Below, in pieces: positions 1-4,987 of a DNA stretch of 8,029 nt. Origin of the DNA: Flavobacteriales bacterium UBA6049. GTDB taxonomy: Bacteria; Bacteroidota; Bacteroidia; Flavobacteriales_G; Salibacteraceae. The notes beneath the pieces were generated by a model. That model was not told the origin of the DNA and searched no databases. It saw only the letters and a list, made by a program, of their open reading frames with translations. Every line of letters starts with the position of its first letter. Positions within the stretch are counted from its first letter, which is position 1. Location: the NCBI GenBank assembly GCA_002429085.1, contig DIYR01000236.1:1-8029 (forward strand), given 5' to 3'. The position numbers were made by a program, and so were the translations under genes.

Positions 1-117
1 CTTCAGGTATTCTACAACTACTGTATCTCTAAAATTGACTCAATTGTTAATGATATGGAAGATGCTTCTATTTCTTTAATCGATCTATTGGTGAAATACA
101 ACCAAGCTAACAAGTAA
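1..117 (+). CDS. exbB: ExbB/TolQ/MotA-type proton channel protein, C-terminal end only
   Basis: Only the last 38 codons and the TAA stop are inside the window. The tail reads ...YCISKIDSIVNDME... followed by DASISLIDLLVKYN and a short polar end. This resembles the cytoplasmic C-terminal helix of Bacteroidota ExbB/TolQ-type proteins (N-x-x-V-x-K-I-D-x-I-V-x-D-M-E). In the family, five ExbB subunits form a cytoplasmic-membrane ring around an ExbD dimer and use the proton gradient to power outer-membrane transport through TonB. The call rests mostly on context: the small membrane gene starts 4 bases after the stop and two exbD genes follow, so this is the first visible gene of one operon. The pore helices and the 5' end lie outside the window, so a TolQ or other stator role cannot be excluded. 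Confidence 0.8.
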   Translation, partial: LQVFYNYCISKIDSIVNDMEDASISLIDLLVKYNQANK

Positions 118-121
118 TCAC

Positions 122-514
122 ATGGAAGCAGGAAAAATAACATCATTTGCCATGATGGGATTGATTGCCGTTGGGGTAATCGTTTTCATCATGTCGTTGA
201 GCGGAAGCTATGATGCCATCCTGAATGTGAGTTACATTTACATGGGTCTTGGTGTCTTAGCTGCACTAGTTGGAGCCGCTACAGGAATTATGAATAAGCC
301 TCATGCTGCTAAAGGAATCCTAATTGGATTAGGCGGTATGGTAGTTGTAATGCTAATAGGGTATGCAATGGCTGATGGTAGCGACTTTGAACAATACAGT
401 ACTACCGAAGGATTAAGTAAATTATCAGGTACTTTATTATATGCATTGTACGTGTTAATGGGCTTGTCAGTTGTAACTGTAGTTGCAGCAGAAGTAATGA
501 GAATCATTCGATAA
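122..514 (+). CDS. small four-helix membrane protein of the ExbB-ExbD cluster, function unknown
   Basis: I do not recognise a named family for this 130-residue protein. It is strongly hydrophobic, with four likely membrane helices at about residues 7-25, 36-56, 63-84 and 102-125. Glycine-rich small-residue runs occur in helices 2 and 3. A short acidic, polar loop (about 85-100) lies between helices 3 and 4, and the C-terminus is basic (RIIR). There is no signal peptide distinct from helix 1 and no catalytic motif. It starts 4 bases after the exbB stop and ends 9 bases before the long exbD, so it is almost certainly co-transcribed and probably made in step with the stator proteins. An accessory or assembly subunit of the ExbB-ExbD complex is an inference from position only. 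No Shine-Dalgarno sequence precedes the ATG, as is usual for this phylum. Confidence 0.8.
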   Translation: MEAGKITSFAMMGLIAVGVIVFIMSLSGSYDAILNVSYIYMGLGVLAALVGAATGIMNKPHAAKGILIGLGGMVVVMLIGYAMADGSDFEQYSTTEGLSKLSGTLLYALYVLMGLSVVTVVAAEVMRIIR

Positions 515-523
515 ATAAGTCTT

Positions 524-1105
524 ATGGCGAAACGCGATATTCCAGAAATTAATGCCGGTTCGATGGCGGACATCGCCTTCCTATTGTTGGTTTTCTTCTT
601 GGTAACAACTACCATGGATTCTGACTTTGGGTTGATGCGTAAACTTCCGCCTCTTATCGAGGATCAAGTTGATACTCCTCCAATTAAAGATCGAAATGTA
701 TTTGTCGTATTAGCAAATGCTAATGATCAACTACTTGTGGAAGGAGAGCTAATGGAAGTTTCTGAATTACGCGAAGCAGCTAAAGAATTCATTGCAAACC
801 CTAGTAACAAATCGAATCTTCCAGAGAAGAAAGAAACGGATGTTCCTTTCTTTGGAACAACGATGGTTTCTAAGCAAGTAATTTCGTTACAGAATGATAA
901 GGGTACGTCATATGACCTTTATATTCAAGTACAAAATGAGCTTGCTGCGGCATACAATGAATTAAGAAATGAGTTAGCTGTAGAGCAATTCGGAAGATCA
1001 TACGATCAGTTGGTTGAAGCTGGTGATAAAGATCGAGTGAAAGCAGTACGTAAAATCTATCCTCAGCGAATTTCAGAAGCTGAGCCAAAAGATGTTGGGA
1101 GGTAA
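524..1105 (+). CDS. exbD: ExbD/TolR-type biopolymer transport protein, long form, copy 1
   Basis: This 193-residue protein has the ExbD layout. A short cytoplasmic N-terminus (MAKRDIPEINAGSMAD) is followed by one membrane helix at about residues 14-32 (AFLLLVFFLVTTT) and a large periplasmic domain. D16, at the start of the helix, matches the proton-carrying aspartate of ExbD/TolR. The 193 residues exceed the roughly 140 of E. coli ExbD; the extra length lies in an acidic linker (about 45-95) and a charged tail after residue 165. Family role: with ExbB it turns proton flow into motion that drives TonB or Tol partners. The ATG at 524 lies 9 bases after the previous stop, and the short exbD starts 3 bases after this stop, so the two form one translational unit. 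A closely similar second copy starts at 1987. Which partner it drives cannot be told from the sequence. Confidence 0.93.
   Translation: MAKRDIPEINAGSMADIAFLLLVFFLVTTTMDSDFGLMRKLPPLIEDQVDTPPIKDRNVFVVLANANDQLLVEGELMEVSELREAAKEFIANPSNKSNLPEKKETDVPFFGTTMVSKQVISLQNDKGTSYDLYIQVQNELAAAYNELRNELAVEQFGRSYDQLVEAGDKDRVKAVRKIYPQRISEAEPKDVGR
1097..1103 (+). promoter_or_regulatory. strong Shine-Dalgarno sequence before the short exbD, copy 1
   Basis: GGGAGGT lies in the last codons of the long exbD (Gly-Arg-stop). The GGAGG core ends 6 bases before the ATG at 1109, which is the ideal spacing. No other start in this window has such a site, and the same site recurs in the second copy at 2557-2563. Confidence 0.7.
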
Positions 1106-1108
1106 GCT

Positions 1109-1573
1109 ATGTCTAAGTTTAAGAAAGATGGAAAAAAAGGTTTACCAGCTGTTTCTACTTCATCATTGCCAGATATCGTTTTCATGTTACTTTTCTTCTT
1201 TATGGTAACTACCGTGATGAGAGAGGTTGATTTGAAAATCAAAAACGATACTCCTGAAGCAACTGAAATCGAAAAATTAGAAAACAAAGCTTTGGTTAGT
1301 TACATCTATATTGGTGAACCACAGGATGCTAAAAAGTTTGGTAGTTCTGCACGTATTCAGTTAAATGATGCATTTGCTGAAGTAGCTGAAGTAGCAGGTC
1401 ATATTGAAGAAAAGCGTTCTGAAGTAAACGAAGCTGAAATTCCTCTGTTAACTACTTCATTGAAGGTAGATCAAAAAACAGAAATGGGAATTGTTACTGA
1501 CGTAAAACAAGAATTACGTAAAGTGCAAGCACTTAAGATTAGTTATTCTACTCGAGAGCGTTTAGCACAGTAA
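1109..1573 (+). CDS. exbD: ExbD/TolR-type biopolymer transport protein, short form, copy 1
   Basis: This is a second, different ExbD of 154 residues in the same operon. It has a basic cytoplasmic start (MSKFKKDGKKGLPAVSTSS) and one membrane helix at about residues 23-37 (IVFMLLFFFMVTTVM). D22 (in LPDIVF) sits at the place of the essential ExbD aspartate. A periplasmic domain of about 115 residues follows, close to the normal family length. Two unlike ExbD proteins beside one ExbB suggest a heterodimeric ExbD inside the ExbB ring; that is an inference from gene order. Translation is probably coupled to the upstream gene: the gap is 3 bases, with a strong Shine-Dalgarno sequence overlapping the upstream stop. 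A hairpin terminator begins 22 bases after the stop, so the operon ends here. The helix region is almost identical in DNA sequence to the copy at 2569. Confidence 0.93.
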   Translation: MSKFKKDGKKGLPAVSTSSLPDIVFMLLFFFMVTTVMREVDLKIKNDTPEATEIEKLENKALVSYIYIGEPQDAKKFGSSARIQLNDAFAEVAEVAGHIEEKRSEVNEAEIPLLTTSLKVDQKTEMGIVTDVKQELRKVQALKISYSTRERLAQ

Positions 1574-1595
1574 GTTAAATATGATGTTTTGAATT

Positions 1596-1627
1596 AAGCC
1601 GTTTCATTTAACATGAAACGGCTTTTT
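1596..1627 (+). terminator. intrinsic terminator after the first exbD pair
   Basis: A perfect 12-base stem (AAGCCGTTTCAT with ATGAAACGGCTT) closes a 5-base loop (TTAAC) and runs into a T tract at 1623-1627. It begins 22 bases after the short exbD stop, in the correct orientation. Confidence 0.92.
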
Positions 1628-1634
1628 CTGTTTT

Positions 1635-1659
1635 ATTGGGTTTGTTTATGAAACCCAAT
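1635..1659. repeat. second perfect hairpin just after the terminator
   Basis: ATTGGGTTT (1635-1643) and AAACCCAAT (1651-1659) form a perfect 9-base stem around a 7-base loop. It starts 8 bases after the terminator T tract. No T tract follows, so it is not a standard terminator. Partly overlapping sequence downstream (AACCCC...ATTGG at 1671-1681) could compete for the same arm. Its role is unknown; a 3'-end stabiliser or the start of a separate RNA are both possible. Confidence 0.55.
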
Positions 1660-1689
1660 AGTGGTTTTGTAACCCCATTGGAGTGTGTT

Positions 1690-1776
1690 AAGAGGATATC
1701 ACTCATTATAGTTTTCTTATTGCACGCTTCTTATTACCATCTAGCCTCTTTTCGTCATATCGAGTGGTATGATCTT
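1690..1776. repeat. long imperfect inverted repeat in the exbD-exbD gap
   Basis: Bases 1690-1704 pair with 1762-1776. Nine pairs (one G-T) at ATATCACTC / GAGTGGTAT are followed by a 2x2 mismatch and four more pairs (AAGA / TCTT), giving 13 of 15 positions paired. The enclosed 57 bases are pyrimidine-rich and contain TTCTTATT twice. It may be a folded RNA or a relic of a small mobile element; nothing in the sequence decides. Confidence 0.5.
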
Positions 1777-1986
1777 CGCTTAACTTCATGATGGCATGGT
1801 ACTTGCAAATTCTAACGAGTATGTAGTGTCAGTGGCTTATAATCGTTAACGAAATGAACTACACCAAAGAATAGTGTATATACTCAAACGCTTTACTTAA
1901 GAAATGGTACGAGTTGATTGTGGTGATCATCGGTTCTGGCGCTAATGCTGAAAAACCAATATTATTCATCCAATAAACTATGTACT

Positions 1987-2565
1987 ATGGCTAAACGAGA
2001 AATTCCTGAGATTAATGCAGGATCAATGGCAGACATTGCCTTCCTTTTGTTAGTATTCTTTTTAGTAACAACCACTATGGATTCTGACTTTGGATTGATG
2101 CGAAAGCTCCCTCCAATTGTTGAAGATATGAAAACACCTCCTGTTCGGAAGAGAAATTTATTTACTGTTTTAGCGAATAAGGACGATGAGTTATTAGTTA
2201 AGGGCAAGTTGATGGAAGTTTCTGAGTTGCGTAATGCTGCAAAGGAATTTATAGCGAATCCTAAAAACAAAATCGATTTGCCTGAGAAGAAAGAAATAGA
2301 TGTTCCATTCTTTGGCAGAACAATGGTTTCAAAGCAAGTAATTTCTCTACAGAATGATAATGCTACATCCTATAATCTATACATTCAAGTACAAAATGAG
2401 CTTGCAGCTGCTTATAATGAACTAAGAAATGAGCTTGCCATGCAACAGTTTGGTAAAACGTATGATCAACTTGTTGAAATAGGTGATAGAGATCGGGTAA
2501 AGGCAATACGTAAAATTTATCCTCAGCGCATTTCAGAGGCTGAGCCAAGAAATGTGGGGAGGTAG
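1987..2565 (+). CDS. exbD: ExbD/TolR-type biopolymer transport protein, long form, copy 2
   Basis: This 192-residue protein is a near-copy of the long ExbD at 524. By eye there are 33 substitutions and one deleted residue, about 83 % identity, with the same helix (about 14-32) and the same D16. The ATG at 1987 gives the same MAKR-IPEINAG start as copy 1; an in-frame ATG at 1945 would add 14 unrelated residues, so it is rejected. Changes cluster in the periplasmic linker (about 44-105), where many swaps replace acidic or neutral residues with lysine or arginine. The tail from about residue 110 is conserved. The frame is intact throughout, so the gene is probably functional. No exbB lies next to it on either side in this window, so it would have to share the ExbB encoded at the window start or one elsewhere. 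Confidence 0.92.
   Translation: MAKREIPEINAGSMADIAFLLLVFFLVTTTMDSDFGLMRKLPPIVEDMKTPPVRKRNLFTVLANKDDELLVKGKLMEVSELRNAAKEFIANPKNKIDLPEKKEIDVPFFGRTMVSKQVISLQNDNATSYNLYIQVQNELAAAYNELRNELAMQQFGKTYDQLVEIGDRDRVKAIRKIYPQRISEAEPRNVGR
2557..2563 (+). promoter_or_regulatory. strong Shine-Dalgarno sequence before the short exbD, copy 2
   Basis: GGGAGGT lies in the last Gly-Arg codons of the long exbD, with GGAGG ending 6 bases before the ATG at 2569. Site, spacing and the 3-base gap between genes match copy 1 exactly, while the surrounding bases have changed. Confidence 0.7.
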
Positions 2566-2568
2566 TTT

Positions 2569-3033
2569 ATGTCGAAATTCAAGAAAAATGGGAAAAAAGG
2601 ATTGCCAGCTGTTTCTACTTCATCATTACCAGATATCGTTTTCATGTTACTTTTCTTCTTTATGGTAACTACTGTGATGAGAGAGGTAGACTTGAAAATT
2701 ATGAACGATGTTCCCGAAGCAACTGAGATTCAGAAATTAGAAAATAAAGCACTCGTAAGTTATATCTATATCGGAGTGCCAATAGACATTAAGAGACACG
2801 GGAATTCCGCACGCATTCAATTAAACGATGCCTTTGTAGAAGTATCAGAAGTAGGAGGCCATATAGAGGAAACACGCACTAATCTAAGTGAACCAGAATT
2901 ACCTCTTTTGACTACTTCTTTAAAAGTAGATCAGAAAATAGAAATGGGAATTGTTACTGAAGTAAAGCAAGAGTTGCGAAAAGTTCAAGCATTAAAAATT
3001 AGCTATGCTACAAGAGAGCGTTTACGCAAGTAA
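2569..3033 (+). CDS. exbD: ExbD/TolR-type biopolymer transport protein, short form, copy 2
   Basis: This 154-residue protein is the second copy of the short ExbD at 1109. By eye there are 25 substitutions and no gaps, about 84 % identity. The basic cytoplasmic start, the helix (about 23-37) and D22 are unchanged; differences lie in the periplasmic part, mainly about residues 70-79 and 102-111 and the last few residues. It starts 3 bases after the long copy's stop, as in the first pair, and is followed by its own terminator. The pair is therefore a complete two-gene transcription unit or the end of a longer one. The DNA of the helix region (2605-2687) differs from copy 1 at only 2 of 83 bases, although the flanking parts have diverged at many silent sites. 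Confidence 0.92.
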   Translation: MSKFKKNGKKGLPAVSTSSLPDIVFMLLFFFMVTTVMREVDLKIMNDVPEATEIQKLENKALVSYIYIGVPIDIKRHGNSARIQLNDAFVEVSEVGGHIEETRTNLSEPELPLLTTSLKVDQKIEMGIVTEVKQELRKVQALKISYATRERLRK

Positions 3034-3050
3034 TACCCACCAATTTTGAT

Positions 3051-3078
3051 AAAGGAGCTTTAGAAAGGTTCCTTTTTT
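3051..3078 (+). terminator. intrinsic terminator after the second exbD pair
   Basis: AAAGGAGCTTT (3051-3061) pairs with AAGGTTCCTTT (3065-3075) through an 11-position stem with two G-T pairs and a 3-base loop (AGA), running into T at 3073-3078. It begins 17 bases after the exbD stop. It overlaps the stop codon of the convergent protease gene, but in that direction there is only a short T run. Confidence 0.8.
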
Positions 3079-3955
3079 ACTCTCTTTTTTCTGTGAGTTG
3101 ATAGATGCCATACATGATGCTTGCACTTATTATAGTGGACGCTGCTACAAATATAATGGGCGATTGAGCGGATACAGCAGCATCTTCAAGCAATAACTCA
3201 GGACCTGCAATGTAAACCAATACTACCAAGAATGCATTATTTGTAAAGTGTCCAATAATTGGGTAGATCAACTTACCAGACCAAGCATAAAAGTATCCGA
3301 AAACTAACCCTAACACAAAGCGAGGTAAGAATCCCAAAAACTGCATATGGAATGCGCTAAATATTGCTGCAGAGAAGATGATGGCCACGTGTAGATTAAA
3401 GCGCTCGTGGAATATGCGCTGTAATGCTCCACGAAACAATAGTTCTTCACAAATAGCTGGAGCTAATGCTATCAGAATAATGTTAAAAGCCAATTCACTA
3501 ATTGATTCCATTTGTAGGAATTTCTTGACTAGTGAGGCGGCATTTTGTTCTGATTGATAAATCCAATTTTCTAACCCAGACAGCCATTCGGGTAATACCA
3601 ACTGATGATTCAATACACCCAACCATTCATTGATTGGAAGAATGCTAATAGCAAAAAGCATAATCATCAATCCTACTAATGGCGAAAACGAACGCTTTAC
3701 ATCACGGTACTTGAAAAGAGTCATAGCAATGAACCCAGGAACACCTATTAAACCTATAGTAGTAATAAGTTGTAGGATCTTTAGAGTAAGAATATTGCCG
3801 TTTCCATTTGCAATCGTCATCGGGTCAATTCCCATTAACGAAAAAGTTGCCATGGTAACAATACCTGTAAAAACAGAACCTAACAATACACAGACAAGAA
3901 GAATGAGTAGTTTCTGACCTGTTGAAGTAGATTGAAGGTTCCCGTAGAATTTCAT
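3077..3955 (-). CDS. CPBP-family intramembrane glutamic endopeptidase
   Basis: This is a 292-residue multi-pass membrane protein with the full motif set of the CPBP (CAAX protease and bacteriocin-processing, Abi/Rce1-like) family. EELLFRG carries E170, E171 and R175 of the EExxxR motif, FSAFH carries H203, and HFTNN carries H236 and N240. Likely helices lie near residues 15-40, 60-80, 92-107, 156-170, 188-202, 209-226, 230-250 and 267-286. The family cleaves substrates inside the membrane, including prenylated CAAX proteins in eukaryotes and processed peptides in bacteria; the substrate here is unknown. The start at 3955 gives MKFYGNLQS before the first helix. It converges on the exbD operon (43-base gap, shared terminator) and diverges from dusB, so no functional link to either is implied. 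No Shine-Dalgarno sequence is seen. Confidence 0.9.
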   Translation of the reverse strand: MKFYGNLQSTSTGQKLLILLVCVLLGSVFTGIVTMATFSLMGIDPMTIANGNGNILTLKILQLITTIGLIGVPGFIAMTLFKYRDVKRSFSPLVGLMIMLFAISILPINEWLGVLNHQLVLPEWLSGLENWIYQSEQNAASLVKKFLQMESISELAFNIILIALAPAICEELLFRGALQRIFHERFNLHVAIIFSAAIFSAFHMQFLGFLPRFVLGLVFGYFYAWSGKLIYPIIGHFTNNAFLVVLVYIAGPELLLEDAAVSAQSPIIFVAASTIISASIMYGIYQLTEKRE

Positions 3956-3969
3956 GTTTGATTGATTTG

Positions 3970-3977
3970 TAATTTTG
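3970..3977 (+). promoter_or_regulatory. Bacteroidota -7 promoter element for dusB
   Basis: TAATTTTG is an exact match to TAnnTTTG. Transcription would start near 3983-3985, giving a leader of about 8 bases before the dusB ATG at 3992. No clear TTTG -33 element is found at the usual distance upstream. Confidence 0.55.
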
Positions 3978-3991
3978 CAGCCTCTTTTAAG

Positions 3992-4984
3992 ATGGCCAAG
4001 ATTGCAAATATAGAATTGGGTGACTTTCCATTGTTGTTAGCGCCAATGGAAGATGTAAGTGATCCTCCATTTAGAGCATTGTGTAAACAACAAGGAGCAG
4101 ATTTAATGTTCACTGAATTTATTAGTTCAGAAGGGTTGATTCGTGATGCCGCAAAAAGTGTGCAGAAATTGGATATTTATGAGGACGAACGTCCAGTAGG
4201 GATTCAAATTTTTGGAAGTGTATTAGATTCAATGATTGAATCAGCGCAGATTATAGAGCAAACGAAACCAGACTTACTAGATATTAACTTTGGTTGTCCA
4301 GTTAAGAAAGTAGTTTGTAAAGGAGCCGGTTCAGGTATTTTAAAAGACATCCCAAAAATGGTACAATTAACAGAAGCTGTGGTGAAAGCTACATCGCTTC
4401 CTGTAACCGTGAAAACTAGATTAGGATGGGATGATAACTCCAAATACATTGTTGAAGTTGCTGAACGTTTGCAAGATGTTGGTGTTCAGGGAATCTCGAT
4501 ACATGGGCGAACGCGTAAACAGATGTACAAAGGAGAAGCTGACTGGACGTTAATTGCTGAGACCAAGAATAATCCAAGGCTCCATATTCCAGTATTTGGA
4601 AATGGCGATATAGATTCTCCTCAAAAAGCGGTTGAATATAAGAATCGTTATGGAGTAGATGGTATAATGATCGGGCGAGCATCAATAGGTTATCCTTGGA
4701 TTTTTAAAGAAGTCAAACACTTTGTTGCAACAGGTGAGTTATTACCTCTTCCAAGCGTTGAGGAACGTGTTCAAGTGGTGAAAGAGCATTTAGATAGAAG
4801 TGTAAGGTGGAAAGGTGAGAGACTAGGTATTGTTGAAATGCGAAGGCACTATGGAAACTATTTTAAAGGAATCAATCACTTTAAAGAGTATCGTTCGGGG
4901 TTAGTAAATTCAATGGATTTAACAGAACTCTATGGCATTCTTGATACAATAAATCAGGAATATGCAGGCTATCAATTTGTGTAA
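3992..4984 (+). CDS. dusB: tRNA-dihydrouridine synthase, DusB type
   Basis: This 330-residue protein is a flavin-dependent enzyme that reduces uridines to dihydrouridine in tRNA, using FMN and a reduced nicotinamide. The TIM-barrel domain (about 1-240) shows the family signatures: LLLAPMEDVSDPPFR at the start, DINFGCPVKK with the catalytic C102, VKTRLGWD with K141, IHGRTRKQMYKG with H171, and the phosphate-binding FGNGDI and DGIMIGRAS segments. A helical tRNA-binding domain follows to the end. The length fits the family. The ATG at 3992 gives MAKIANIELGDFPLLLAPMED, which looks like normal homologues; a TTG at 3962 in the same frame would place the promoter element inside the gene. It ends 3 bases before the convergent permease stop. 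Assignment to DusB rather than another Dus subgroup is by overall resemblance. Confidence 0.95.
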   Translation: MAKIANIELGDFPLLLAPMEDVSDPPFRALCKQQGADLMFTEFISSEGLIRDAAKSVQKLDIYEDERPVGIQIFGSVLDSMIESAQIIEQTKPDLLDINFGCPVKKVVCKGAGSGILKDIPKMVQLTEAVVKATSLPVTVKTRLGWDDNSKYIVEVAERLQDVGVQGISIHGRTRKQMYKGEADWTLIAETKNNPRLHIPVFGNGDIDSPQKAVEYKNRYGVDGIMIGRASIGYPWIFKEVKHFVATGELLPLPSVEERVQVVKEHLDRSVRWKGERLGIVEMRRHYGNYFKGINHFKEYRSGLVNSMDLTELYGILDTINQEYAGYQFV

Positions 4985-4987
4985 CAC

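Larger units (their letters stand above)
1574..1986. other. 413-base gap between the two exbD pairs, no convincing gene
   Basis: Apart from the terminator and the hairpins listed separately, this stretch shows no gene I can support. The longest ATG reading frame is 47 codons (1648-1791), hydrophobic in its middle (SLIIVFLLHASYYHLASF), with no recognisable start signal; chance is the likeliest explanation. The gap also holds a 10-base palindrome (TCGTTAACGA, 1843-1852) and an 8-base one (GTATATAC, 1876-1883). No exact TAnnTTTG element precedes the second exbD pair; TAATGCTG at 1943-1950 is only a poor match. The first pair is preceded by exbB and the small membrane gene, but there is no clear second copy of either here. 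Confidence 0.7.

Noticed and set aside
301..615. Open frames opposite the exbD and small membrane genes (also 870-1088, 1063-1287, 1962-2270, 2363-2548)
   Set aside because: They lie antisense to well-supported genes, show no family features, and the ones in the two exbD copies do not keep matching ends.
1943..1950. TAATGCTG as a promoter for the second exbD pair
   Set aside because: Fails two of the six fixed or near-fixed positions of TAnnTTTG and no -33 element is at the right distance.
1945..1986. Upstream ATG extending the second long exbD by 14 residues
   Set aside because: The extra residues have no counterpart in copy 1, whose protein begins at the equivalent of 1987 (MAKR).
3962..3991. 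TTG start adding ten residues to dusB
   Set aside because: It would place the -7 promoter element inside the gene, and the ATG at 3992 gives the normal family start.
4204..4685. Open frames opposite dusB, and frames opposite the protease (3630-3917) and permease (5139-5402)
   Set aside because: Shadows of clear genes; composition is that of antisense translation with no recognisable motif.
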